A DNA stretch of 64,000 bases from the NCBI GenBank assembly GCA_032622095.1, contig CP136061.1:42911797-42975796 (forward strand), written 5' to 3'. Source of the DNA: Siphonodentalium dalli (lineage: Eukaryota > Mollusca > Scaphopoda > Gadilida > Siphonodentaliidae). How positions within the stretch are numbered: position 1 is the stretch's first letter; every line of letters starts with the position of its first letter. A model generated the notes under the pieces. That model ran no database searches. It was not told the origin of the DNA and saw only the letters and a program-made list of their open reading frames with translations. Positions 35,953 through 47,675 of the stretch are shown here, in pieces. Made by a program: the position numbers and the translations under genes.

Positions 35953-36220
35953 TTATGTAGGAGATTGATTTATATATGCATGGAGTTTGCCAAAATTTAA
36001 TGCTAAGTAACTATATTCGAACAACCTCCCCTTAATTCGGTATTTTCCAACCGGTACCTTAAACCCACTTGTCGGTTTGCGTTCCAAAATACACCTAATA
36101 ATATTCTCTTGTGGATTTTTCCCCGTATCGAAATAGGTCCATAAATAAATGTCACAGAAAGATGCATTGAAGTCATAACAAATACAAGATTGAACACGAT
36201 GTTTGGGTCCCAACCAAAAA
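35953..36220 (-). CDS. Possible coding exon, unknown family
   Basis: A minus-strand frame of about 88 codons ends in a stop at 35,953 and has protein-like composition (for example SCICYDFNASFCDIYLW, then ENIIRCILERKPTSGFKVPV, then KYRIKGRLFEYSYLALNF). A stop closes the frame just upstream, next to an AATAG that could serve as a splice acceptor. I do not recognise a domain. It could be the last exon of a host gene, a fragment captured by a transposon, or chance. Confidence 0.25.
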
Positions 36221-36539
36221 TCAGCTATTTACACGGAGCGTTCCGTGTTCGTCTATATATTCCTGATATGTTATAAATAAAGAGCGTTCGTTACACTTAT
36301 GTGCGAAAAAATTAAAACAGCTGGAAAATGACAATGGAAAGTACTTATCAGAGCATAAGACGCCAATGTATCAATATTTTGTCAACCAGGCCATTCTTGT
36401 GTGATTACCAGTACATACTTAATCGGAGGGGGGGGGCTTATATTGAGGTGTGAAAGGGTCTATCTGCTCTTTCGAGTATGATTCCCGGGAAAGTTTTTAG
36501 TTTCTGAAATATGTACATGTACCTATTTATGGTCTCCGA

Positions 36540-38470
36540 ATCAGTGACGTGGCTACATGGTCTTTGTTATGGTGTGTCAACGTTGAATTTCATCTTGAAC
36601 CAGAAACCAAACTCCTTCGCGAGTCTCCATTTGCACCCCCCCCCCCCCGCTTTGCATTGAAACTTTCCAACCGGCACCCAGGCTTTTCAACTGTTGGCAA
36701 ATTTCCAAATTGAATAAGACTGGAACATTTCCAAAATGGTGTTCATTTCAGACAACAATTTTTACTAAAGTCTAAAAGTTGAAAAAATATGATACCGGAG
36801 GTGTAAACAAAAATATTCCTACTGATTGTTGGAAAATCAGACAATGAAAACACGTACTTAAAGTTACCAAGTAATGATGTGTCAGACATGAAATTTTCAA
36901 CTCTTTTCTACAATGACTCACGTCACAGGGGTTTGAAACTCGCTCCGCTGCCCAGCAATAAAAAATAATTTCATTTTTACAAACTTTACATTACGTGCGT
37001 ATCATTTTATATTGTTTACGTCAAAGAAGCACGTCATATTGATACGTTGTGTCAATGTTCACATGACTGGAGCTGCTAGAAGGAAGTTATTACGTTGTCA
37101 CAATAATTATTTCAGCTGTAGTGTAGGCCTATAGTCGTAACGTTGAGTAATTTTAGGATTTATGTATTTGGTTGGGGTCAATTTGTGTATTGATGCATCC
37201 CCCACAAACGACCAATGACTACATAATGGAGTTGTCACTGTATTAAATGCCGCGTGTCCCTAAAATATAAATTTGAACACCCCCCCCCCCAATAATAGAC
37301 ATGATTAGTTATTATTGGGCGGGTAATGTAACTTCTTGGTGATATGTGGGACGTGGCGGCAGGGGGCGGCGACATGCACAACTTTTGGAAATTTTTAATA
37401 ATTTTGGCGATACATATGGGGCATTTTTAACCAATAAACAAATATTACCCATCCCATATTTTGTCTGAGGTATTCATATCAATTAATTACTTGGCTTGGG
37501 GCTCAACTAAAATAGTTTGTTGTTCTAACCAGTAGGCCTACATTTAGAGCAGTTTGGCAGAAAGGCGGTCTGCTATCAACATGCTGTTGTCGAGCCCCAA
37601 CCCCCGTTGTCCGCACGCCCCAGACAGTAAGGATTTAATATCTGTGACAATGTGGGTTGGAATAAATATGGTAATGTGTGCAAAAATGGATGTGGCGACA
37701 GGGGTTTGAACATTGAGGTGTTACCACCCCTCCCCAATTTTTGTCAAACTTTTCAACATTTTGGAATTTTCAATAACTTAAATTAATATCGTGTCAGTCA
37801 TGAAATGCCTAACTGTTGAACATTTTGGTCAAAGTTAATGGGGCGGGACAACCTTACCCGTATGTCTCTGACCTGACAGTAAGATTGCACAATCTAGGAG
37901 GTTGTGGGTTAGAACGAATAATTAGGGTGATCGCAACATGGATGTGGCGATAGAGGTCGAAGTATTACCCCCCCCCCCCAAAAAAAATTATTTCAACATT
38001 TAAAATTTTCAATAACTTTATAAGTTGAACATCTTAGGCAAAATCTGTTTGAGATCATTTCGATAGTTTACATTTCCAAATTTCTAATGAATATCGTGAC
38101 AGCCAAGGAATGCCTAACGTTTTGTTCATTATTATGCGGTGAGCTAATTTCAAGATTTGGAATTTTCGATAACATAAGTTAAATTTCAGGCAAAATCTTT
38201 CTGAGATCGTCTGGATAGTTTCGGTTCCCAGCAGATAAGTAATATTTAGAGTGCATTATATTATTTTCTACAAAGACTATATTATAGAAATTAAATGGTA
38301 TATAGTGTGTTGGATTTCAAACTCAGCATCGAATGGGAGACCAGATGAAACTTGATCAAGTTGGGAAAACAGATTTGTTCACGGGTGGTTGCAATTTAAC
38401 CCCTCAACAAAGGAAGGCTTTCTGTCAAAGTCCCTGACATATTACCACCCCCCCCCCCCGTTCTCAAATC
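36540..38470. mobile_element. Zone of degenerate hAT-family relics with C/G runs
   Basis: Starts such as CAGTGACGTGGCTACATGG (36,553), GGGACGTGGCGGCAGGGGGC (37,348), GGATGTGGCGACAGGGG (37,689) and GGATGTGGCGATAGAGG (37,939) repeat the terminal pattern of the hAT-like copies. TCAACATTTTGGAATTTTCA-type blocks follow. Runs of 9-13 C or G occur at about 36,636, 37,280, 37,969 and 38,447. Individual element borders cannot be drawn. Confidence 0.45.
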
Positions 38471-39278
38471 CCGTTCTGCATATCCATTCCGATTTGTCAC
38501 CAAATGCTGAGATTGTTTCAAACCGCTGTTTAATATTCATCGTACTATAGTAAATGGGCATTGAAACACAAACGCTCTTTATCGTTGACGATACGGCTGA
38601 CAACAATTCAAAACCTGCTAAAATAATTACTCGATATCATGCGAATTTACTAATATGTTCGGTCTCATATTTCCTGGGGGAAATTTCCAATGAGCAGAAA
38701 CTTACCATGCACTGGCTCTTGTGAACTATCTCAATATCATGTGAAATTAAAGCATATCGAACGAACTGATTGACACTGACGAGAGTGAGCAGTACGTAGG
38801 CTTAGCGAGTTTTGAGAATCCGTGACCAATTGGTTGATTGAGACGATGCTGGGTATTGGGTATATAAGATAATTACCTGCTGTTCTCAGAGATATTCATG
38901 AGTTGAGAAAAACTTCGCGCGCGCATAATACCTCCGCCTACCGGCGTCGGTGTCATCAGCACGTGCTCAAGTCCTTCCAACTCACGAATTCCTCGAGACC
39001 AGTATATGTAACGATTACGTACCACGTGCAAAGGTATGGTGCCTATAGATACTATCGGGAACCGTTCGAATAATTAAAGTACCATATGCATACATATTTT
39101 ATATATATTATTGGCAACCGGTCAAATAATTAAAGTACTCTCGTGCATGCAAATGCGTGTATAGGACTTTCCAGGATTGTTCTGGTTCTTATATATCAAG
39201 ATGTGTACAGTATGTGACAATGTCAAGCTATACACATACAATATATTGGGCTAACGTTATTCTCTGTTTTTCTTTCAG
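38471..39278. other. Unrecognised region
   Basis: No gene or repeat recognised. Confidence 0.4.
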
Positions 39279-39517
39279 GACTTATTTACTTGCTATCCTG
39301 TTTCTGGATCTGGATATTTTGTGTAGAAGCTACGGTACTATACAAGCGGATTCGATCAAAGTTTACTCGTATGTCGAAACCATCAACGGCTTGGGGATAT
39401 GAACTTACATGTACCAGTATTCCAGCATGGTCTATATCGTGTTGCACATCGTTATATTGTGAATATTATTGCACGACTGACACCAGCGCGACCGACATAA
39501 CACCATGTACGACATGA
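39279..39517 (+). CDS. Possible terminal exon, hydrophobic start
   Basis: A good splice-acceptor-like stretch, CTCTGTTTTTCTTTCAG, ends at 39,278. The open frame after it begins GLIYLLSCFWIWIFCVEA, a plausible membrane segment, then basic YKRIRSKFTRMSK and a Cys/Thr-rich tail to a stop at 39,517. It could be the last exon of a membrane protein gene lying to the left, but no partner exon was found and the family is not recognised. Confidence 0.2.
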
Positions 39518-40731
39518 ATTCGTCAGTTTATGGTTATTCACTTGGATGGAACTTCTTACTTGTCTGTGTTGTGCATTCAATTAGATGCAAAAAAACTCGG
39601 CATTCATCGGTGTATCGATAATCGGCACTGAAAGGATGACGTGTGTTCATCTTGTTATGGCAGTTATACATCTGATACATCAGTTATTAATAACGTAATG
39701 ATAACCTATGAAAATGGTAAATTCCAGATATACAAGGAGGTGAATATAAAATGGTTTCTCTCGCGATATGATTTCTTCAGAAGAATTGTCAATCAATGTC
39801 CTACAAAACAGTTGCTTCATACAAGCCAAGTTCCTGCATACATATATTCATGAGCCATGAGTACACTTAATCCAGTTCATGACAGATCATGGAATGATGG
39901 AAATATTATATTTCATATAATATGTTGTGTTTTGTATACATAAATTAATCTTTATGGATCCATGGGTTTAATTTCTCCCAGATAAATCATTCCAACATAT
40001 GCAACAAGCGGCATACATATGTGCATAGATACAAATAAGCTTAGTAATTGCTCATTTCATAATATGTCAACAGATAAAATTAATTGCTGTACATGCATGT
40101 ATTGAATTTATATACTCAGAATCTACAGTACCACGAACTAATTAGAAAACGGATACGTAAATGTGCAATTACTAGGTTTAATTTAATCATATGTACTTTG
40201 AGCCGTTTAAAATTTTGCACATCTACATCAGATCACCCTCCAGAATAATGATATTCGAAGAAGATGTAACCTGACCAAAATTTAAAGCCACATAATGTTT
40301 TAATATATTTTTCCCAACATTATCGAGAGCACAAAATCGCAAAATTAAGCTGAAATAAACACATTTATTTTGTATGGTAAAGGGATATATAAGCTAACAC
40401 AAATATGTAGCATGTTCGATAACTTTATTCAGGAGACCAATAATAAATATTTTCTTTAGAGTGAGTAGATGGTCAAGATTCTTAAAATCAACAACTAATG
40501 ACATGTCATTTGGTCTTTATTTAAATCGGCATACACTTGTTTCTATATTTGTTTCATTTTCTTCTGGTTTTATATTTGTGAAATTGAATGTTATTTCCAA
40601 TTATAATACTTTGAAGTTGCAAACATTATGTGGGACTTTAAATTTATTGGTATGTTGTATCTCATCGGATGTTAATTTTTATAAGGACGCCCTAATGTGA
40701 GGGGAATCGTCCCTATGAATGTCAATGCCCA
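39518..40731. other. Unrecognised AT-rich region
   Basis: Several short frames, for example 40,461-40,700, without recognisable domains. No repeat structure seen. Confidence 0.45.
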
Positions 40732-41195
40732 AACACAACGTTGGCCCAACGTTGCCCCAACGTCGTATTATTAGTGGAAATCACCGTTGATTCGACGTCG
40801 TTTCAACGTCGGGTGCCCGACGGCGCACCAACGTCGGCTCGACGTCGAACCACCGTCGAGCCGACGACGGGATCCGACGTCAATCCAGCGGCAACAGCCA
40901 TAGTTGGCCCAACGTTGGGTTCCAACGTTGACAGAAATTACTTAGGCCCAACGTTGGCCCAACGTCGTATTATTAATGGAATTCACCGTTGGTTCGACGT
41001 CGTTTCAACGTCGGTGCCCGACGGCGCACCAACGTCGGCTCGACGTCGAACCACCGTCGAGTCGACGACGGGATCCGACGTCGAGCCGACGCCGAGCCAG
41101 CGGCAACAGCCATAGTTGGCCCAACGTTGGATTCCAACGTTGGCCCAACGATAGAAATGACGTTGGCCCAACGTTGGCCCAACATAGGTGTGCTA
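40732..41195. repeat. CAACGTTGG-rich palindromic domain, copy 2
   Basis: Two tandem units of about 202 bp (CGTCGTATTATTA at 40,761 and 40,963) rich in CAACGTTGG, GTCGACGTC-type and GGCCCAACG palindromic motifs. Ends GTGTGCTATATGGGG, the mirror of the start of copy 1 at 34,464. Long open frames on both strands here come from the CpG-rich, stop-poor repeat and are not genes. Confidence 0.8.
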
Positions 41196-44100
41196 TATGG
41201 GGCATTGTTTATCCTCTGTCGACGTCGGTTCCAATCCCAATAATCAAGCATTGTTTATCCTCTAGCGATGTCGGTTCCAATCCTAATAATCAAGGATCGT
41301 TTATCCTCTAGCGACGTCGGTTCCAATCCCAATATTCAATCATTGTTTTATCTTCTATCGGCGTCGGTTCCAATCCCAATAATCAAGGATTGTTTACCCT
41401 CTAGCGACGTCGATTCGAATCACAATAATCAAGGATTTGTTACCCTCTAGCGACGCTGGTTAAAATTATTTAATCAAACATTGTTTATCCTCTGGCGAGT
41501 CGGTTCCAATCCCAATAACAAAGCATTGTTTATCCTCTAGCGACATCGGTTCCAATCCTAATAATCAAGAATTGTTTATCCTCTAGCGACATCGGTTCCA
41601 ATCCTAATCATCAAGCATTGTTTATCCTCTAGCGACATCGGTTCCAATCCTAATAATCAAGAATTGTTTATCCTCTAGCGACGTCGGTTCCAATCCTAAT
41701 AATCAAGAATTGTTTATCCTCTAGCGACGTCGGTTCCGATCCTAATAATCAAGCATTCTTTATCCTCTAGCGACATCGGTTCCAATCCTAATCATCAAGC
41801 ATTGTTTATCCTCTAACGACGTCGGTTCCAATCCTAATAATCAAGCATTGTTTATCCACTAGCGTCATCGGCTCAAATCCTAATAATCAAGCATTGTTTA
41901 TCCTCTAGCGACATCGGGTCCAATCCTAATAATCAATCATTTTTTATCCTCTAACGACGTCGGTTCCAATCATAATAATCAAGCATTCTTTATCCTCTAG
42001 CGACATCGGTTCCAATCCTAATCATCAAGCATTGTTTATCCTCTAACGACGTCGGTTCCAATCCCAATAATTAAGCATTGTTTATCCACTAGCGTCATCG
42101 GCTCAAATCCTAATAATCAAGCATTGTTTATCCTCTAACTACGTCGGTTCCTATCCTAATAATCAAGAATTGTTTATCCTCTAGCGACATCGGCTCAAAT
42201 CCTAATAATCAAGCATTGTTTATCCTCTAGCGACATCGGCTCCAATCCTAATAATCAAGCATTGTTTATCCTCTAGCGACATCGGCTCCAACCCTAATAA
42301 TCAAGCATTGTTTATCCTCTAGCGACGTCGGTTCAAATCCTAATAATCAAGCATTGTTTATCCTCTAGCGACATCGGTTCAAATCCTAATAATCAAGCAT
42401 TGTTTATCCTCTAGCGACATCGGCTCAAATCCTAATAATCAAGCATTGTTTATCCTCTAGCGACGTCGGTTCAAATCCTAATAATCAAGCATTGTTTATC
42501 CTCTAGCGACATCGGTTCAAATCCTAATAATAAAGCATTGTTTATCCTCTAGCGACGTCGGTTCAAATCCTAATAATCAAGCATTGTTTATACTCTAGTG
42601 GCATCGGCTCAAATCCTAATAATCAAGCATTGTTTATCCTCTAGCGTCATCGGCTCAAATCCTAATAATCAAGCATTGTTTATCCTCTAGTGACATCGGC
42701 TCCAATCCTAATAACCAAGCATTGTTTATCCACGAGTGACGTCGGTTCCAATCCTAATACGAAAGAATTGTTTATCCACTAGTGACATCGGTTCCAATCG
42801 TAATAATCAGGCATTGCTTATCCTCTAGCGACATCGGCTCCAATCCTAATAATCAATCATTGTTTACACTCTAGATACGTCGGATCCAATCCCAATAATT
42901 AAGCATTGTTTATCCACTAGCGTCGTCGGCTCAAATCCTAATAATCAAGCATTGTTTATCCTCTAGCGACGTCGGTTCCAATCCTAATAATCAAGCATTG
43001 TGTATCCACTAACGACGTCGGTTCCAATCCCAATAATCAAGCATTGTTTATCCACTAGTGACATCGGCTCCAATCCCAATAATCAAGCATTGTTTATCCT
43101 CTAGCGACGTCGGTTCCAATCTCAATAATCAAGCATTGTTTATCCTCTAGCGACGTCGGTTCCAATCCTAATAATCAAGCATTGTGTATCCACTAACGAC
43201 GTCGGTTCCAATCCCAATAATCAAGCATTGTTTATCCACTAGTGACATCGGCTCCAATCCCAATAATCAAGCATTGTTTATCCTCTAGCGACGTCGGTTC
43301 CAATCTCAATAATCAAGCATTGTTTATCCACTAGTGACATCGGCTCCAATCCCAATAATCAAGCATTGTCTATCCTCTAGTGACATCGGCTCCAATCATA
43401 ATGATTAAGCATTGTTTATCCACTAGTGACATCGGCTCCAATCCTAATAATCAAGCAGTGTTTGTCCGCTAACGACGTCAGTTTGAATCATCATAATCAA
43501 GAATTGTTTATCCTCTAGCAACGTCGGTTCCAATCCTAATAATCAAGCATTGTTTATCCTCTAGCGACGTCGGTTCCAATCCTAATATTCAAACATTGTT
43601 TATCATCTAGCGACGTCGGTTCCATTCCTAATAATCAAGCATTGTTTATCCTCTAGCGACGTCAGGTCCAATCCTAATAATCAATCGTTGTTTATCCTCT
43701 AACTACGTCGGTTCCATTTATAATAATCAATCATTGTTTATTATCTAGCGACGTCGGATCAAATTCCAATAATCAAGCATTGTTTATCCTCTAGCGACGT
43801 CGGTTCCAATCCCAATAATCAAGCATTGTTTATCCTCTAGCGACATCGGTTCAAATCCCAATAACAAAGCATTGTGTATCCTCTAGCGACGTCGGTTCCA
43901 ATCCTAATAATCAAACATTGTTTATCCTCTAGCGACATCGGTTCAAATCCCAATAATCAAGCATTGTTTATCCTCTAGCGACGTCGGTTCCAATCCTAAT
44001 AATCAAGCATTGTTTATCCTCTAGCGACATCGGGTCCAATCCTAATAATCAAATCATTCTTTATCCTCTAGCGACATCGGTTCCAATCCTAATCATCAAG

Positions 44101-44312
44101 CATTGTTTATCCTCTAACGACGCCGGTTCCAATCCTAATCATCAAGCATTGTTTATCCTCTAGCGACGTAGGTTCCAATCCTAATAATCAATCATTGTTT
44201 ATCCTCTAGCGACATCGGCCTCATTCCTAATAATCAATCATTGTTTATCCTCTAGCTGCGTCGATTCAAATCCTAATAAACAAGCATTGTTTATCCTCTA
44301 GCGACGTCGGCT
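41196..44312. repeat. 46-bp tandem array, about 67 units
   Basis: Unit core: TTGTTTATCCTCTAGCGACG then TCGGTTCCAATCCTAATAAT then CAAGCA. Variable sites include GACGTCGG/GACATCGG, CTCTAGC/CACTAGT and CCTAAT/CCCAAT. A four-unit block is duplicated with an exact 184-bp offset (marker TGTATCCACTAACG at 43,001 and 43,185). The array begins immediately after the CAACGTTGG domain and ends in unrelated DNA. No coding. Confidence 0.97.
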
Positions 44313-45008
44313 CCATCCGAGTGTGTAATCTCGCTAGAAATCAAATAAAGTTGTCAACTATTTAAATTTCTTAGTACTGTCGCAACGAAATTGAGAAGTA
44401 AACATCTTTATACCTATATACATTATCATAATGAATATGTCCTGTGGTATGACAGAAGGTGAAAAATTGGCTGGGGGGAATGGGGCTCACAAAGGGATTC
44501 CCTGCCGCTATAGCGGAAACCCTGTCAGAAAGTACATGTACCGTACATGTAGGATATTATTAGACCCTGGGTCTAAGACAACACAATACATTTTACACCG
44601 AATATTGGTTGGAAAATTTAACTATAACGTACGGTAATTTTATATTAGTCAACACTAGATCGGTCTATGAATTGTAGAATCCAAATGTTTAAATGTTCGA
44701 ATGACGATTGAAAGAAAAGCACCAACCCCTTCCAACTGCCACCTCGTCCTTGAAGAAACCAACTGATTAATATTCTGAGCCCCATCTGATGTGAGTTTGT
44801 TGTAGATGTATGTTCGGAAACAATATACATGTAACTGGGAGGCAGATATATTCATGCTTTTATATTAATAATTTCAGGACAATTCAGATCACAGCAGCAG
44901 AGACAATTTCAGTTGAACTTATGAAGAGAGAGAAGAAGTCAAGAATAAGAAGAGCTCTCCCTTAGAAAGACAGTATTGGTTTTCTTCTGAAATTTTGCAA
45001 AAAAACAT
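44313..45008. other. Unrecognised region
   Basis: Short frames only (44,431-44,637 plus; 44,645-44,855 minus). No domain recognised. Confidence 0.45.
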
Positions 45009-45185
45009 GTGCCAATGCATTCTCTTATATATGCAAGTCTCCCATATAGAGCCCTGCATTTATAAGAGAATACATTGGCCTAACATTATTTAACTTGACC
45101 TTGTAAACCAGTGTATTCTCTTATATATTATACAAGGCTCCGTTTGGGAGACTCACATATATAAGAGAATGCATTCGCCCAGGGT
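45009..45185. mobile_element. Pair of palindrome modules of the TA-flanked MITE family
   Basis: Two imperfect palindromes (about 45,009-45,079 and 45,107-45,180), both built on CCAATGCATTCTCTTATATA arms or close variants, separated by a short AT-rich gap. They correspond to the inner part of the element at 33,074-33,543 without its outer GTGACCCGCC ends. Confidence 0.75.
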
Positions 45186-45837
45186 TTTCGCTAATGAGTA
45201 GTTACTTCATTCTCTTTCATTCGTTTCCAAGTATGTTAACAAAATAAGTTTTTAACAAAAAAGCAAGACTGTTTGTTTGATTTGTTATTTGAACATTCTT
45301 ACAAAATCCATATGGCATTTCTTGTCATATCCTCTGCAGTTATAATAACCTGACATTCCTGCAAATAATTAGACCATTCCAATGAATACTAAAGTACTAA
45401 ATGAAACATATATAAAATTTTTACATATTATAATAATTTATATGCTCATCTTGTGTTTTCGACTCCAAATTTCATTTCTCCATTGAGATAAAGAAGATCA
45501 ATTTCATATTTTATCAAGCAATGGAAGCCCCCATGCAATATATCTGCACTTGTTAGTAGTGCTGAAACGATTAGTGCGTCGACTAGTCTGTACCCGATAT
45601 CAAAACCTTCAAAGATAACATGGAACGGAAAATTCATCGTACATGGCATACACCGGTGACTGGTGCAATGACGGTCTATATTGCGTACCGGTAGCGCATT
45701 TCCCTGCATAGACAACAATTTATTTGGGAAATAATAATGTAAACATCTTGATATTTATCCAACACACTGCATGATTGTGGTTATATAATTAGACATGTGG
45801 TGGATAATGATTAGAAACACGAACATGTATACAGGTT
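45186..45837. other. Unrecognised region
   Basis: A 90-codon minus frame (45,446-45,718) has no recognisable domain. No element seen. Confidence 0.4.
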
Positions 45838-46135
45838 TTAAATTTAATATCGGTACCAAAATGGTACCACTATTTTGGTAACAAAATGGTACCGGCAAAA
45901 CAGCACTAGCCCGGTGTTCATTCAACAGTATATACTAGATGATTTTACATCACTATATGATATATAGAGTAAACTAGTAAATCACTGAAAAAAATGTGCC
46001 ACCGCTTTACTGGTGCCATTCCGGTGCCTGACCGGGGTGCAACTTCAATGCCAAATCGGCACCGGAAATCCGGTACCAAACTGGTACCTTTACTGGTGCC
46101 GGATCAGCACCGAATTGGTGCCGCAATGTTTACTG
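45838..46135. repeat. GGTACC/GGTGCC-rich palindromic region
   Basis: More than ten copies of GGTACC, GGTGCC or CGGCACCG, themselves palindromic or mutually complementary, spaced 10-40 bp apart (for example CGGTACCAAAATGGTACC near 45,852). May be a degraded foldback element. Confidence 0.5.
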
Positions 46136-46137
46136 GG

Positions 46138-46249
46138 GAACCTTCGGAATAGTGAACTTTCGGAATAATGAACCTTCGGAATAGGGAACCTTCGGAATAA
46201 TAAACCTTCGGAATAGCGAACCTTCGGAATAATGAACCTTCGGAATTGA
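46138..46249. repeat. 16-bp tandem repeat, seven units
   Basis: Seven near-perfect units of GAACCTTCGGAATAAT type. Units ending AGT/AGG/AGC alternate with units ending AAT, giving a 32-bp dimer. Confidence 0.92.
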
Positions 46250-46472
46250 GAACCCTACCCCAAATGTGTGGCCCTATTGGTGTGAATTCGTATATAGCCA
46301 CTATATGGGCAAATAACCACAATAAGAGTACCGGGTAGCCCTTTATACCCGACCACAAATTGAGCGTAAGTATAGCCTATTGGTGTGAATTCGCCTATAG
46401 CCACTGTATGGGCAAATCGCTCTCAAAAAGATACCGCAGTAACCCATTAAGGGTAGGGTTCTCAATTCCGAA
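46239..46472. repeat. Small foldback with two internal direct repeats
   Basis: TTCGGAATTGAGAACCCTAC at 46,239 is mirrored by GTAGGGTTCTCAATTCCGAA ending at 46,472. Between them a unit of about 100 bp, with TATTGGTGTGAATTCG and ATAGCCACT, occurs twice (46,273 and 46,377). The left arm is the last unit of the 16-bp tandem. Confidence 0.75.
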
Positions 46473-46518
46473 TAGATCTCCCACAATCGGAAATTTAGTA
46501 ACATTTTTGGTCCGTTTC

Positions 46519-46640
46519 AGGATTCAGTCGGAAATATGGCTTGTTGCCATTCATCGGAAAGCTCTCGACGGACCTTGAGTCGCAAGGCGCGCTCGCCGTC
46601 GGGCCGGGGTTCGTATCCCACCCAATCCAAAACAAATTGC
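46519..46640 (+). mobile_element. MITE fragment joined to a tRNA-like B-box segment
   Basis: TCAGTCGGAAATATGGCTTG and TTGCCATTCATCGGAAAG match the arms of the MITEs at 51,609-52,095. It is followed by GCGCGCTCGCCGTCGGGCC and GGGGTTCGTATCCCACCC, which resembles a tRNA T-arm/B-box (GGTTCGANNCC pattern). Possibly a tRNA-derived SINE piece; the T stem pairs poorly, so not a working tRNA. Confidence 0.4.
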
Positions 46641-46694
46641 ACTGTCTCAAAAATCAAATTTGCTTCTAAAAATAGGCGCCTGGTGTGTATGGCA

Positions 46695-47009
46695 AGCCAA
46701 ATTGACATTTAATAAATAATTGAGCTTAAGCGCAATAAGGAATCCTTATTGCGCTTAAGTGCAATAAGGGAAGATCTAATTGCGCTTAAGCACAATAAGG
46801 AATCTATTATTGCGCTTAAGCGCAATAAGGAATACTCCTTATTGCGCTTAAGCGCAATAAGAGATTCCTTATTGCGCTTAAGCGCAATACGAGATTCCTT
46901 ATTGCGCTTGCTTAAGCGCAATAAAGAATTTCCTTATTGCGCTTAAGCGCAATTAGATCTTCCCTTATTGCGCTTAAGCTCAATTATTTATTAAATGTCA
47001 ATTTGGCTT
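46695..47009. mobile_element. Nested-palindrome island (GCGCTTAAGCGC)
   Basis: Outer arms AAGCCAAATTGACATTTAAT (46,695) and its mirror (about 46,990-47,009) enclose nine copies of a 16-22 bp palindrome, TTGCGCTTAAGCGCAA with flanking TTA/TAA. Order and variants are themselves mirrored: the unit next to AGATCTAATTGCGC on the left matches GCGCAATTAGATCT on the right, so the whole of about 315 bp is a palindrome made of palindromes. No coding beyond repeat-derived frames. Probably a non-autonomous foldback element; no family recognised. Confidence 0.8.
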
Positions 47010-47024
47010 CCCATAGGTGTGTTG

Positions 47025-47275
47025 TATAGTCCCAAGCATGTTCAAAGGGCAATGCCCGGCATGTTTCGGAGGCATAAAAATATAACATTGCTACTGTGCT
47101 ATATCTACTATATATACAATCTTACAACCAGTCCATGCATACATCTACATCACAACACTATACATCAGTAGGCCTATCAGTTCGTCGCAGACTACGTAGA
47201 AACATTCAAAACAATGTTCAGCAGGCTCCGTAACTGGACGATGATTTTGCGACACGGTTCTAGACATGGCCACAC
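47025..47275. other. Unrecognised spacer
   Basis: No feature recognised. Confidence 0.5.
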
Positions 47276-47438
47276 ATAAGATAAGATAAGTTTAATAGGC
47301 AAAACATCCTTATGAGGACAGTATGCAAACATAATAATATATAGTTGTACATTGAACAATATAATAAATGATATAATAGATGGTAATATATAACCCTTTA
47401 AGTAGAGCTGAATGTGCATAGGATCGTCTCGTCTTCAT

Positions 47439-47675
47439 TTATTCATTGCTTATGAGACGATGCTCATCGCGTGCGGAAAATAATTTTCGGATTATATGAC
47501 ATATTGAAGTGCACGAATTTGAAATATTGTTGGATAGGATTTTGACAAGCTGTTCAGTTTGTGTCATGTTTTCAAAGTCTGGGAACTGTGTCTTCATAAG
47601 AGTTTTTAGTTCGAGCCGCGGCGTGCGGTAAGCACTACATTCCAAAAGAAAGTGTTTTTCAATAGCATCATCAGG
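47439..47675 (-). pseudogene. LINE-D ORF2 extreme C-terminus
   Basis: Reads KHFLLECSAYRTPRLELKT then FPDFENMTQTEQLVKILSNN to a stop at 47,439. HFLLEC is the second half of the zinc knuckle. About 70 residues from knuckle to stop is usual for this group. Confidence 0.7.

Noticed and set aside
40741-41311. Several Arg/Pro/Thr-rich ORFs on both strands
   Set aside because: They lie on the CAACGTTGG-rich duplication, which is stop-poor in every frame.
44431-44637. 68-codon ORF as a small gene
   Set aside because: No domain, signal or exon context; indistinguishable from chance.
46104-46358. 84-codon minus-strand ORF
   Set aside because: Translation of the 16-bp tandem repeat.
46575-46620. Functional tRNA gene
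   Set aside because: B-box-like motif only; T stem pairs poorly and no D-arm or anticodon arm found.
46709-46946. RLSAIRDSLL/KRNKE repeat peptides on both strands
   Set aside because: Translation of the GCGCTTAAGCGC palindrome island.
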